DNA from: Diadema setosum
Taxonomy: Eukaryota > Echinodermata > Echinoidea > Diadematoida > Diadematidae
Assembly: GCA_033980235.1 (NCBI GenBank)
Contig: CM067066.1
Coordinates: forward strand, 35,714,409-35,778,408
Length of the DNA stretch: 64,000 bases
Direction of reading: 5' to 3'
The notes under the pieces were generated by a model, which saw only the letters and a program-made list of their open reading frames with translations, had not been told where the DNA came from and ran no database searches. Positions 30,801 to 38,252 of this stretch are shown piece by piece. The position numbers were made by a program, and so were the translations under genes. Every line of letters begins with the position of its first letter. The first letter of the stretch is position 1.

Positions 30801-32950
30801 AGAAAGGGAGGGAGAATTGTAAACCAAATCATGATTGAGATAGATAGTAGATGACTTGTGAGTTAAGACACAAACAGAAACTTCGTCATATTATTTTCAT
30901 ATGTTTTAAAAGTAGTGAATAGAAATTAAGTCGACCTGAACTTTTTTTTTGTTCCTTCCGGTCAGTGGACATTGTAAGAAACCAGGACAACAAATTCTTC
31001 TTGTGAACAATGAATGATGTGCAAGCCTATACTTGTTTGTTTACGGAATGGAACTCACTGACCTCAGCTATTTCCATTAGACCGTTGTAGCGTGGAGTAA
31101 AAACAGCACGACGCTAGATAAATATTGCTTTCGACCAGCAGTCCCCTCCATTGGTAATTTTTTTCTTTCATAAAGTAAAGTTACATTATATGATAACATT
31201 TCATTGCACTATATCATTGTATATCTTTTTCCTGATTGCAAGAAATGGGCATCTTTGATTTCGTATTGCAAAATGTGCCGGATATGCTGTAATCATAATA
31301 AATTTTGTTGTAAATGGAATAAATGAAGTTAAATATTCAAATAAAAATTGCACTGTAAGAGAATACATACACAGCCTTGACCTTCTCAGGTAGTGTATTT
31401 CAATTCTATCAAGACGAGGTTGGCTAAAGCACGTTAAGAAATAGAATCACATTTAAATCGTATGCATATTTCCCAGCAGTCGTTTGCACCTCATGAGTTG
31501 TCCAGAAATTATACTCTTATTTGAGAGTTCCTCGGTGTCATTTTGAAGACGAACCAAATTCATCTATATACGTTACTATCAGAGTAATGTTTAAATGTAT
31601 TAAATGACGGACTACTCATTGCATTTTTGGCGTTTAGCATTTTGTGTCCACTTATTTTTCCCATGAAAATGAGTAGTGAAAATCGGATTCCACTGGGATT
31701 CGAACCTGAGACCTCCAGATTGCGAGACCGGTACTGAGCTTTGGAAAGCCCTGCGCATAGGTACGCCATTTGTCCATAACACTCCTGAATCTTCATTGCT
31801 TGTGTGGTCAGAAGCTATATGGTTGTAAAGGGCCCCATTTTTTCTCTGTCTTCTTTCTTTAAAACCCAACAACGGCAGAAGCTTTAAAGTATATGACACA
31901 AACCCAAAATTTAACATTTGAAAATTCAATTGAGATTTTGGCGGAAGAAAGGCACTTTCTCGAATTATCATTGGTCATATTCACATTGTCACCATGGTTC
32001 TGATAAAGACAAAAAAAAATTACATACATCATTCATCGAATTAAATGTGTTTCTTATTTTTCCATTCCCTTCGATGAACAAAAAAAGTACCGCTGCCCAA
32101 AATGTCCTTTTCTGACAAGTTCCTTGGAGGGCATTATTTTATCGTGTTTTTGTTTGTTTTTTGTTTTGTTTTATGAATGGATTGGTAATTGCATTTTTGT
32201 TCCTTCATTTTTTAGTAGTAAAAAAGTGCAGGTTAAAAGCAAACCTGAATTACTTGGTTGAACCTTGATGCACATTATACCCATTGACAATTCATTCTTT
32301 TTGTTGAGGTGAAGGTATGTCATGAACGCTCACCAATGGAAATGTACAAAGGAAGAATACAGTCTGTGGGTAATCTGGAAAGCACAATACTATTCATGTG
32401 TAGTTGTTTGTGGCAGGCACCTTTGTGTTTCAGACGTTCAAGCTGATGTATTTCAAATAAAGAAAAGGGGACCAGGCTGTGTATCAGTCACATAAGGTCT
32501 CTTGTTTAGAAGATCCTACCATGATAACGTGACCTTACCCCGCCCTACCTTATGTAGACCAAGAGTGCCTGCTGAGATGAAGCTACCCCCCCCCCCCCCC
32601 GAAAAAAAAAAAAATCTACTGCCATTCATCATACCTCGGAAGGAACGGATAAAGTAATTTTCCGTCTCCGTTCTTATGAAGTACAGGCAAGAAACAAAAG
32701 TCCGTAACATAGCCTACAGCCGGACAGGCAACTACACATTATAGCCTACCATGTAACGCATGTTGGATGCCTCTGGTGAAACACCGCTCCGGAGCTGATT
32801 GTGCAAATCGAGTATTCCCATTCTCTCCTCAGCACTAAACGGCGTAGGCGATCTCTTCGAGCGATGTCCGCGGAGTGCGGGATCCACCTCTGCAGACGCC
32901 AGGACGCCCATGCAGATGCAGAGAGCGATGATGAACCTTGCGTGATGCAT
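10628..32950 (-). CDS. CAP-superfamily (CRISP/PI16-like) mosaic protein, 12 exons
   Basis: Exons in transcript order: 32950-32750, 29631-29404, 27226-27120, 26068-25977, 24738-24709, 22509-22420, 19271-19152, 17116-17090, 16407-15901, 13740-13682, 11194-11035, 10839-10628. All internal phases agree and the joined frame codes 610 residues. Order: signal peptide (1-20), CAP domain (about 38-190) with both family signatures, hinge and EGF-like Cys-rich region (194-249), ShKT module (252-289), mucin-like Thr/Pro stalk (about 300-435), EGF (438-467), an unassigned extracellular region (468-580) and a hydrophobic C-terminus (586-608). CAP proteins are mostly extracellular and bind lipids or partner proteins; ShKT and EGF modules add protein-binding surfaces. 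The stalk and tail suggest a cell-surface protein. The last segment has almost no cytoplasmic residues after it, so a GPI signal, a transmembrane anchor, or continuation through the GTAAGT that overlaps the stop are all possible. Gene structure is inferred by eye from splice sites and homology. Confidence 0.88.
11035..11194 (-). CDS. CAP gene exon 11: extracellular region of unknown fold
   Basis: 160 nt, phase 0 to 1, acceptor GTAGCTCAG, donor AAG|GTGAAC. It begins GFPEILDQFTFALMLLV (amphipathic), then contains one Cys and RSVEVQIKAG. With exons 10 and 12 the pattern strand, helix, strand, helix resembles SEA or ferredoxin-like folds, but no conserved motif confirms this. Confidence 0.78.
11195..13681. 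other. Intron 10 of CAP gene
   Basis: Holds A runs near 11313 and 12774-12798, a G run near 12973, a CA tract near 12748, and a fragment (13340-13570) of a dispersed repeat shared with 48490-48690. Short words at 11279-11311 and 11363-11395 recur at 19570-19603 and 21449-21487. No exon seen. Confidence 0.55.
13340..13570. repeat. Fragment of dispersed repeat also at 48490-48690
   Basis: Shares in order GTGGGTCCCATCATTTATTG, TATCTCAG, TTTGAATTCCTCTTAGAATT, AATATTTTAGAAG, TTATCTA and CCATCTCAACC with the plus-strand repeat at 48490-48690. Orientation is the same. Confidence 0.6.
13682..13740 (-). CDS. CAP gene exon 10: extracellular region of unknown fold
   Basis: 59 nt, phase 1 to 0, with an excellent acceptor (CTTGCTCTCCTCAG) and donor ATC|GTAAGT. 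It encodes NLKTQVQYGIILVIRGSIAI. The stretch looks like a long beta strand and is not recognised as a named domain. Confidence 0.75.
14368..14930. mobile_element. MITE-like element with multiple internal palindromes
   Basis: Imperfect inverted ends: GGGCTTTTTACCCTTG on the left and CACAAGTGTAAAAAGGGC on the right, followed inward by AGTCCCGTACC and its inverse. The interior holds a 21-bp perfect hairpin (arms 14403-14423 and 14433-14453), a perfect 30-bp palindrome (14551-14580) and repeated GTACGGG words. It lies in intron 9 and has no coding capacity. Confidence 0.7.
14551..14580. repeat. Perfect 30-bp palindrome
   Basis: GGGTTAGCACCGCAA followed by its exact reverse complement, centred on AATT, inside the element 14368-14930. 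It would extrude as a cruciform without a loop sequence. Confidence 0.92.
15244..15844. mobile_element. Foldback MITE with about 110-bp inverted arms
   Basis: The left arm contains GGAAATCCAGTCTAAATATA, AGTTAGTCTGATAA, AAGAGTAA and TCGGATGAAAAATAAGGAAG. The right arm has the same words in reverse complement and order, ending CTAGATTTCCCC. The arms are about 85 percent identical by eye with a small indel. About 380 bp separate them. Non-coding; in intron 9. Confidence 0.78.
15901..16407 (-). CDS. CAP gene exon 9: mucin-like Thr/Pro repeats and EGF
   Basis: About 168 codons, phase 1 to 1. The reading frame is a run of 10-residue repeats, TTTKAPTPA(A/P/K) and TTTRAPTPA, then a less regular Thr/Ser stretch, then an EGF beginning PCTQECLNGG and ending TYQGRRCQ. 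The donor is CAGA|GTAAGT. The Thr/Pro repeats would carry dense O-glycans and act as an extended stalk. The acceptor is uncertain: ATAATAAG before 16407 or ACATCAG before 16389, both in the same frame. The other two minus frames are open too (His-rich and Gln-rich) only because the 30-bp DNA repeat keeps all frames open. Confidence 0.85.
16170..16392. repeat. 30-bp coding minisatellite (mucin repeats)
   Basis: About seven tandem 30-bp units based on GGTGTTGGTGCTTTCGTGGT followed by a variable GGTGGCTGCA part, encoding ten-residue Thr/Pro repeats on the minus strand. Units alternate AAA and AGA codons and A/P/K at the last position. Array length is likely to vary between individuals. Confidence 0.88.
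16408..17089. other. Intron 8 of CAP gene
   Basis: AT-rich, with a short A run near 16591. No exon, repeat family or regulatory signal was recognised. Confidence 0.5.
17090..17116 (-). CDS. CAP gene exon 8: 27-nt linker exon
   Basis: A micro-exon, phase 1 to 1, preceded by a strong polypyrimidine tract and CTTCCAG and followed by GCA|GTGAGT. It adds DPPDPNFVC. Like exon 5 it is short, symmetrical and Cys-containing. Confidence 0.78.
17323..17364. repeat. (CA)n microsatellite
   Basis: About 20 uninterrupted CA units in intron 7. Confidence 0.9.
17444..17478. repeat. Poly-G/poly-C hairpin, left
   Basis: A run of about 14 G, then CGGAATCCG, then about 13 C. It is nearly self-complementary and is mirrored by a similar structure at 18127-18165 at the other end of the same element. 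Confidence 0.88.
18127..18165. repeat. Poly-G/poly-C hairpin, right
   Basis: A run of about 17 G, then CGGAATC, then about 15 C. Counterpart of the left hairpin in the piggyBac-like element. Run lengths in the assembly may be unreliable. Confidence 0.85.
19152..19271 (-). CDS. CAP gene exon 7: ShKT module
   Basis: 120 nt, phase 1 to 1, acceptor CTCACTAG and donor GTG|GTAAGT. It encodes one ShKT (ShK-toxin-like) module with six cysteines, starting ACVDTHEYCG and ending AYCPAFCGIC. ShKT modules accompany CAP, astacin and peroxidase domains in many invertebrate extracellular proteins. Here it is a structural module and gives no sign of being a toxin. Confidence 0.9.
19729..19766. repeat. (TA)n microsatellite
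   Basis: TA dinucleotide run with a few ATG interruptions on the left; a short CA run lies at 19321-19347. Confidence 0.88.
19930..21300. mobile_element. Dispersed GACCTTTGACC-rich element, copy 1 (1.37 kb)
   Basis: Starts CTAGAAATGTCGCTATGGCG and then TGCCTCCGCCATAATGCAT; ends with a (GGAC)n tract, ACAACCCGAAAAC and CTTCGTGGCGGAGGCATAAAA. TGCCTCCGCCA near the left end and TGGCGGAGGCA at the right end are inverted repeats. The interior has about five units of roughly 150 bp, each with TGACCTTTTGACCTTTGACC, ACTTTCACCAGAGAATC, AAGTTTCAAGAAAATA and ATAGATATGGTGGAAATAGT. A second copy is at 52495-53497. No transposase was found. Confidence 0.82.
22100..22365. repeat. CTCCGA-rich palindromic block
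   Basis: Contains a hairpin with 17-bp arms (22161-22198, AACGAGATACTCCTGAG then AAAA then the inverse), a 42-bp near-perfect palindrome (22209-22250, centred on CCTCCGATCGGAGG) and many ACTCCGACC/CCTCCGA words. It starts near CTTGTCCGCACGGGC and ends near CCGTCTGAACACAGC. Probably a MITE, boundaries uncertain. Confidence 0.7.
22420..22509 (-). CDS. CAP gene exon 6: EGF-like Cys-rich module
   Basis: 90 nt, phase 1 to 1, acceptor ATTTTCAG, donor A|GTATGT. It encodes CRYTCENCGILNSDCTCTCQ followed by NGYRDNRC, a compact EGF-like module with the terminal C-x-C and G-Y-x6-C pattern. Confidence 0.9.
23506..23660. repeat. (AAT)n microsatellite
   Basis: Long AAT array with AATGAT and AGTAAT interruptions. 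Poly-Asn, poly-Ile and poly-Leu frames through it are artefacts. Confidence 0.9.
23700..23890 (-). mobile_element. tRNA-derived SINE-like repeat
   Basis: On the minus strand a tRNA-like head reads TGGCATAGTGG (box A-like), then a stem region GACTCCTGATCGGAGGACC, then GGGTTCGAATCCC (a perfect box B). The body follows with CTTGGACAAGATG and ACCCACTTTATGTCCC, ending near AAATGGGTACCTGGC. The conserved body with GGGTACCTGG recurs in many marine-invertebrate SINEs. It is not a functional tRNA gene: no acceptor stem is formed and the similarity runs on past the head. Confidence 0.72.
24516..24682. mobile_element. Small MITE with GGGCGGATCCAGG ends
   Basis: The left end CAAGGGCGGATCCAGG pairs with the right end (reverse complement CAGGGGCGGATCCAGG). 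An inner hairpin joins GCGCACGCCCCCC with GGGGGGCGCACGC. The CAGGGGCGG ends resemble hAT-type MITEs; a GATAG word flanks both sides but is not a clean 8-bp duplication. Confidence 0.75.
24709..24738 (-). CDS. CAP gene exon 5: 30-nt linker exon
   Basis: A micro-exon, phase 1 to 1, with acceptor ACTATACAG and donor TGTG|GTGAGT. It adds RPCSEHSEPC and the first base of the next codon (E), placing two cysteines between the hinge and the EGF-like exon. It is supported by matching phases and perfect splice sites rather than by length. Confidence 0.8.
24739..25976. other. Intron 4 of CAP gene
   Basis: AT-rich. Contains several TTTGCATAATTTATGCAAA-like words near 24960-25170 and a C run near 25264. 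No exon or mobile element was recognised. Confidence 0.5.
25977..26068 (-). CDS. CAP gene exon 4: end of CAP domain and Cys-rich hinge
   Basis: 92 nt, phase 2 to 1, acceptor TGTGGCAG, donor A|GTAAGT. It completes AGNFVGQRPY, the usual end of CAP2, then gives the hinge LSCSECSTGSGQCFNNQC, with the Cys spacing typical of CRISP/PI16-like proteins after the CAP domain. Confidence 0.92.
26069..27119. other. Intron 3 of CAP gene
   Basis: Holds one copy of a GGGCCCTG-ended repeat (26891-27055). The rest is plain AT-rich sequence. Confidence 0.5.
26891..27055. repeat. GGGCCCTG-ended dispersed repeat, copy 1
   Basis: Starts AGGGCCCTGCACATAAAA, contains AATCAGACATACAGC, ATTCAGAGACTTAG-like and ACTTCTTTTAGC words, and ends near CATGCAACAGAGTC. 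Two more related copies lie side by side at 34583-34890. Confidence 0.55.
27120..27226 (-). CDS. CAP gene exon 3: CAP1/CAP2 signatures
   Basis: 107 nt, phase 0 to 2, acceptor GACCCAG and donor GC|GTAGGT. It starts VVWAESYAVGCG, completing CAP1 (GHYTQVVW across the junction), and ends with YMITCNYGP, the CAP2 signature. It has no long open frame of its own and was found by extending the domain by homology. Confidence 0.92.
27285..28325. mobile_element. 1.04-kb foldback element with about 340-bp arms
   Basis: The left arm reads GTTGGTACCACCTGAGGTGG, GGGCATAGATATGCTTATCA, GAGTAGCTTAGTCAT, TTCTGAATCGAAACTAACCG and ATTCAAGGCAGCGAAGGG. The right arm is the reverse complement in the same order, ending CCACCTCAGGTGGTACCAAT then ATCTGGCCTGGCCCATGGAC. 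The arms span about 27285-27650 and 27995-28325, leaving a 340-bp centre. It occupies intron 2 of the CAP gene and overlaps no exon. A 2.9-kb relative lies at 41263-44179. Confidence 0.82.
29094..29157. repeat. (CA)n microsatellite
   Basis: About 30 CA units with one TA interruption; a second, shorter CA run follows at 29311-29334. Confidence 0.9.
29404..29631 (-). CDS. CAP gene exon 2: CAP core
   Basis: 76 codons, phase 0 to 0, acceptor TTTTCAG and donor CAG|GTAAGC. It begins VWDDSLATMAQQW, the usual continuation of the first CAP helix. It carries VGQNLWAG and ends CGHYTQ, the first half of the CAP1 signature. The potential active-site-like His and Glu positions of CAP proteins (GHYTQ and its upstream His) are present. 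Confidence 0.93.
30765..30803. repeat. (GA)n microsatellite
   Basis: GA run with GGGA interruptions on the right. Confidence 0.88.
31690..31775 (-). repeat. tRNA-like segment with box B (SINE remnant)
   Basis: The minus strand reads CCGGTCTCGCAATCTGGAGG, then TCTCAGGTTCGAATCCCAGT, a good anticodon-arm/box-B arrangement. The 5' half does not give a convincing acceptor stem or D-arm, so this is more likely a SINE head or a tRNA pseudogene than a working tRNA. Confidence 0.5.
32750..32950 (-). CDS. CAP gene exon 1: signal peptide and start of CAP domain
   Basis: 67 codons from the ATG at 32950. Residues 1-20 form a clean signal peptide ending VLASA. A basic stretch (RGHRSKR, possible propeptide cleavage) follows, then the first CAP helix with LDLHNQLRSGVSPEASNM. 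The donor ATG|GTAGGC gives phase 0. An in-frame stop lies shortly beyond the donor in the intron. Confidence 0.9.
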
Positions 32951-33689
32951 TCTGCTAGCTTATTGGTACATCTGCATCACACTATGAAATCATCCGTAGT
33001 TGACTCTGTACACTTTGCCGCCACCATCCGACATATACGAACCGGACAAATTGGCTTTCTTGAGAGGAAACTGGTTGCAAATCCCTAAGTTATAATCTCA
33101 TAACGTTGAGTGGAGCCACTGAAAACTGCAAATCGTGCGAACTATAGTACTCGTGCAACACTGGCGACTCCCTGCGACGTTTTTGTTTGAAAACCGCGTG
33201 AAGATTGCCTTATGCAGTTGGAATCCGTCAACCAAAACTGCAATCATATATAAAAGGCAAAATCAAAAGGTGCTTTCATGCGTGATTTCTTCCGTGAGGA
33301 GTTCATCAAGTTTGTGCCTCTAACGGCTGACATGATTATTATTCTTTGTGTGTGCTCTGTAATAATAATATCATAGTGGGTGATTATTGCTTCAAAGAAT
33401 CACGGATTCACGCATTGGAGAGCGTACTTGGAAATTAACCTTTATGTGGCTGAGTCAAATTTATCGCTTTTGCAGACTTTGCAACCACTAAACCGTCTAC
33501 CTCCGAGGGCCACACCAAATTACTAGATCAGACACGAGTAGAGATGATTTTAACTACAGATGGGACATCTCGCTGCAATCTCTGACGCACCTCTAACATA
33601 AGTAGAATGACAATTTATACAATACTTTGAATTAATTTATCCTACGTTGCAGATGCATCATAATATTATGATTGATAAATTACCCTTCA

Positions 33690-34140
33690 TGGACGTAAAG
33701 TAACGCCGATTATTCAGTGTCTGAGTAATAGCCTCAATAAAAATCACTGGGTATACAAATACTCGGGTGGGACTCAATCGAACCCCAGACCTCCTGATTC
33801 GACAGGCGTCTTATCCACATGACTTCCGCCCGAGAACCACCATTGATGGTTCTTATAAAATCCATTAGAGCAAAAGGTATTGCGCATTTATGCAAATTAA
33901 TGAACCTTGATTTTTTTCCCTATTGCAACTGATTGATGAATAGCCCTTCCATGACTTACATGTAAATACACACCAATTATTATTCAAAGTCTCAGTAGTA
34001 GCCATGATAAAAGATCAAGGGGATATAGAAATTAACTCGAATGGAACTCGAACCTACAAACTCCTGAATAGTAGACATGCAGGAGTCATATCCACTGTAA
34101 ACTACCGAGGTTTGCCCGATAGCCAGTAAGATGGTTCTAA
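33690..34140 (-). repeat. Two diverged copies of a tRNA-like repeat
   Basis: Copies at about 33690-33860 and 33960-34140 share, in order, ATTATTCA.TGTCT.AGTA.TAGCC, a GGGTATA.AAAT.ACTCG block, GGAACTCGAACC-like box B and CTCCTGA.T...ACA.GC. The first keeps AATCGAACCCCAGACCTCCT. Probably SINE-derived. Confidence 0.5.
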
Positions 34141-34264
34141 CCCCTATTTCATGGGTCCGAGTACCTCAGAGAGTGTGTGCCCGTCCTTTTTTTTTTAACA
34201 TAACTCAACTGAGCTCATTGAACAATCGATGATTATGTACGTGATGAAGGGCAAACGAACAAAC

Positions 34265-34269
34265 AATCA

Positions 34270-34339
<70 letters not shown>

Positions 34340-34348
34340 TAATCAATC
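34265..34348. repeat. (AATC)n tetranucleotide microsatellite
   Basis: About 18 nearly perfect AATC units. Confidence 0.92.
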
Positions 34349-34582
34349 AGGTGCATTCAACACAACTCGACGCAAGAATCATATGCATTAAGAGGCATAA
34401 TAACTATGCTTTTAGATGAAGGTATATGCTGCGAGTGACGTATAGAAAAAGCCCTATATCCATGTTTGCGGACACACACAAGAATGGCTTTCCGTAAGTA
34501 TTCTCCTGCCTTTTGTATACACATGGTCATGTTCAGCTGCTTAGTAGTACCCTCCCCAAAGTCTATGTCCCATGTCTGATCT

Positions 34583-34890
34583 GGGCCCTGTTCCATTAAA
34601 AGATGCAATCAAACATGCATCAGGAAAGTAGACATATCAGCTAATCAGAATTATGTATTCAGAATTATGTATTCAGAGACTTCATACTTTAGTTTCCGAC
34701 TTATGCTTGATCTGAACTGTACAGTTAATGTAACAGGGTCCAGGGCCCTCTTGCAAAAAAAGATGCAATCAAACATAAGTAAGAAAAATCAAACATAACT
34801 CAGGTATCAGCCAATCTGAACTGAGTATTCAAAGGCTTATATTTGATTTTCTTTATGTTTGATCTCAACTTTTATGCAACAGTTAGTGTC
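34583..34890. repeat. GGGCCCTG-ended dispersed repeat, two adjacent copies
   Basis: Unit 1 runs 34583-34742 (GGGCCCTGTTCCATTAAAAG to GTAACAGGGTCC) and unit 2 34743-34890 (GGGCCCTCTTGCAAAAAAAG to ATGCAACAGTTAGTGTCC). Both contain GATGCAATCAAACAT, CAGC.AATC.GAA and TTTGATCT.AACT. Ends are inverted (GGGCCCTGTT with AACAGGGTCC), so these look like a 150-bp MITE family related to the copy at 26891. Confidence 0.68.
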
Positions 34891-35091
34891 CATATGTAAT
34901 ATGTCCACTGTCGCTATTGCACTGTCACTAGGGAAAGCCAGTAAGCCAACCAAGCGCAATAACCAAGCGCAATAATTCACAGCGCACTGGTTTTAAACAA
35001 TGCACTCATATTCGGGTAGATCTGGTGGCAAAGAAATAGATTTCCGCTCCATGTACATTCGTGAGAATCATTCTCCTTCCCATGTTCTGTA

Positions 35092-35122
<31 letters not shown>

Positions 35123-35737
35123 GCGTGAAACTGAGTAATACAACGAGATATTGTTCACATCCAGTGTCAACAGATCGTTTATTTTTACTTGTCAATCTAT
35201 AATATTTTACTTACACAACGTGTTTTGTTTGTAGATTTTGTTTATTCATCCTTAGAGGGGAGGAGACAAGGTTGACGTGTTCATGCTTTCCAGTTGACAA
35301 GTGAACCAAACAATAATTACGTACAACATACACCCACAATTTCACACGTATTTATCCTGTCAGTAAATACAGGTCACCATGGTGTGTATCATCCTACAGG
35401 GATGATTACGAGGTGCAGGCGTGTACAGTGTACGTTGAAACATTTAATGTGATGGCATATTATGTACAGTGCTGATTAAAAAGTGTGTAGTTTACTTGTT
35501 TAGATTATTATTATTATCATTTCGTTTTATTTATATAAAGATGCTCATGATAACTGAAGGAGGTGAAAATGTTGTACCTTTAACCTTAATCATAAACGTT
35601 AGAGGAGAGGTGCAAAAATTGATGGGATGGTCGCGGTCAGGTAGGCTGTTCCACAGCATTGCAGTGTCTGATTAAAAAAAAAACCAAAAAAACTAGACTT
35701 GGAATTTGTCATCAAGTTGACAAATTAGGTGATCCGA

Positions 35738-37170
35738 TGTATTCGAAAATCAATGATTTGAGACCTGATCCCATTAGGCATGACCATACAGGTTTCATCT
35801 GTGTTAAGGGACATTGGCCATGTGATGTTTGGATTCTCATTTAGAAAATGGAGTCAGGTCTGCCATCTTTGGTACCAAATTCCGTATACACTAACGAAGA
35901 TACAGAATGAAGTATGTTTGACCATTGACCCTACTTTGCACAGCCAAGATGGCATCTGAGCAAAAAGCTTTAATTTTAGCGAAGTTTTTTGACATGATTT
36001 GGACGTTGTATGAAAAAACGGAGGACACATAACGATAGTGCAAAGTCTCAGCCACAACATATTAAAATCTGGGAGAAATTCAAGGAAGGGTAAGTGAGCT
36101 AGTGCTCGATAAAGACAATCATGTCAATTTTCACATCTAGAAAAATTTCCTCCCATAGAGATAACACGTCATAACGAAGATAGAGAAAAAGTACATTTGA
36201 CCTTTGAACCCACTTTGCACAGAGAAGATGGCATCTGAGCAAAAAGTGGTTATTTTGTGAAATGATTCTTGTAACATGGTCTTTGCGTGTGCAAAATATG
36301 GGAAAGACAGGACATGTATTCACCAAGATACAGGATAAAACATTTATGACTTTTGACCCTAATTACCATACCGAAGATGGTGTCCGATTAAGTAGTTGTT
36401 ATTTTATGAAATAATGCACGTGACATGAACTAAACATGTGCAAAATATGGGGGTGATAGGGGTTGTTTTTCTTGAGTTATTGCAAAAAAAAAGTTGCAGA
36501 AAGAAAGAAATATCCCAATACATCGATGATAAGCTTTAATTTCAACCAAGTTTTTTGACGTATGAAAAAACGAAGAAATCCACCGAAGGGTAAGTGAGCT
36601 AGTGCACTTTCGAAAATCAATGATTTGAGTCCTGATCCCAATAGGCATGACCGTAAAGGTTTCATCTGTGGTTATGGACATTGGCCATGTGATCTTTGGA
36701 TTTTCATTTAGAAAAGAGAGTCAGGTCTGCCATCTTTGGTACCAAAGTCGGTATACACTATAACGAAGATACATAATGTATATTTGACATTATATATAAA
36801 GTATATACATATAAAATATACATAAACATAAATCACACATAGTTGTGACCTTATAAAATAATATAGGGCCTACGTCACATGAACTAAACATGTTCAAAAT
36901 ATGGGGGTACTAGGGAATGTCTTTCATGTGTTATTGCAAAGAAATTTGCAAAAAGAAAGAAATATGAAAATACATCGAAGCTAAGCTTTAATTTAAGCGA
37001 AGTTTTTCGACGTGATTTCGACGTCGTATGAAAAAAAAAAAAAAACGGAGGACACATTACCGATAGCGCAAAGTCTCAGCTAACACATTAAAATCTGGGA
37101 GAAATTCACCGTAGGATAAGTTAGATAGTGCTCGAAAAAGACAGTCATGTTAATTTTCATTTCAAGAAAA
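35738..37170. repeat. Tandem segmental duplication, period about 870 bp
   Basis: The block starting TTCGAAAATCAATGATTTGA (35738) is repeated from about 36608, with the same order of GCATGACC, GGTTTCATCTGTG, GACATTGGCCATGTGAT, GTCAGGTCTGCCATCTTTGG and GTATACACTA. AGCTTTAATTT.AGCGAAGTTTTT, GGAGGACACAT and AAATCTGGGAGAAATTCA of the first unit recur at 36985-37110. A shorter internal repeat (AAGATGGCATCTGAGCAAAA) occurs at about 35946 and 36224. Confidence 0.75.
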
Positions 37171-37510
37171 ACTGCACTCCTATAGAGATAACTCGCAAAT
37201 GGATCAAATTTGACGAGGTTACCTTCAATCTAAAATTTATTTTTACGAGGTGAAGACTTCATCCAGCGAAATTTTTGATTATTAAAACTGATAGAGTATT
37301 AAATAAGCTACAGCATACTGAAATCTGGGTGAAAATTGGCCAAGGATAAGTGAGATACGCTCGAGTAAACTTGAAATTTGATGACGTCATTTTGAAAATT
37401 TACTTTTTTTGATTTATTAAGAAATTTGATACCTTTTCATCATTTTTTCAGCATTGCCAACCCATGAAATGACATGTTCAACTCATCAGTTTTCAAAATA
37501 TGTCAAGAAA

Positions 37511-37532
37511 ATGGGGGGGGGGGGGGGGGGGG
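37511..37532. repeat. Poly-G run
   Basis: About 22 consecutive G. The true length in the genome may differ from the assembled length. Confidence 0.85.
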
Positions 37533-37559
37533 GTCACCGTCTATCCTGGCGAGTAAACT

Positions 37560-38252
37560 CGGATTTAAAATTGGCGGTTTTTTGGCATTGTTGCACTGTA
37601 TATCGCCATTAACGCGCGCGCGGATTTTCAACTTTGACGGGCCCGTATGACGTCATATTGAGTCGGATTGACTTGAAACTTGGCAGAAATATTCCTTGAG
37701 ATTTCAGACATCCGATCTGTGTAAAAAAAAGTGGAAATTTCAATTGCATATAAGCTGTACGTGCGTATATGCGCGCGCGCTTACGCGTCCGTCCAATTTT
37801 TTTCAATTTTTCAAAAAATCCTCCAAATGGTCTGAAACGTGTGCAAAAAAAATTTGAGCTCGATTTGAGCATACAAATATTTCAATGCGCGCGTACGCGC
37901 GCGTTTTAAGAGAAAATATGAATTTTGAGAATATGAGTAGAATGCGCATAACTTGAAATATATGTGACGTAAATTTCATTGAAAAATTCCATTCCATTGA
38001 TGAGATATGATTGAGAATGTGTTTTCATATAATGACGTCATAGTGACGTCACGGTCGACTGATCACTATGATTTTATTAGACCCGTCGTCTTTGGGACAC
38101 GATACATATATGGTATAAGTTTGAAATTGATAGGAAGAACACTTTCTGAGCTAATCGATACACAAATTTTGTCCAGAAATAAAGAAGAAGAAGAACATAC
38201 AAAGAATCCGTACAGATACAGAAGGTGATCCGAGAGGATACTCGGATCACCT
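37560..38252. mobile_element. Dispersed-type repeat with GC-alternating tracts and 3' hairpin
   Basis: Contains CGCGCGCG, GCGCGCGC and GCGCGCGTACGCGCGCG tracts, three TGACGTCA-type words (near 37648, 38033 and 38044), a GAAGAAGAAGAA stretch and a terminal hairpin, AGGTGATCCGAG-AGGATA-CTCGGATCACCT (38223-38252). The order of purine-rich tract then hairpin suggests the 3' tail of a dispersed element; the class is not known. Confidence 0.5.
38223..38252. repeat. Perfect 12-bp hairpin
   Basis: AGGTGATCCGAG and its exact reverse complement separated by AGGATA, followed by an A run. It resembles a rho-independent terminator in form only; in this eukaryotic context it is the tail of a repeat. Confidence 0.85.

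Larger units (their letters stand above)
29632..32749. other. Intron 1 of CAP gene
   Basis: The longest stretch without structure in the gene. It contains a GA run (30765-30803), a tRNA-like segment (31690-31775) and a C run near 32587. Intron 1 is a usual place for enhancers, but none can be named from sequence. Confidence 0.5.

Noticed and set aside
31690..31775. tRNA gene on the minus strand
   Set aside because: Box B and a possible anticodon arm are present but the 5' half does not fold as a tRNA.
33247..33256. TATATAAAAG TATA box as a promoter
   Set aside because: It is on the plus strand with no gene downstream; the CAP gene below it is on the minus strand.
38223..38252. Rho-independent terminator
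   Set aside because: Perfect stem and A/T run by form, but the context is eukaryotic repeat DNA with no bacterial gene.
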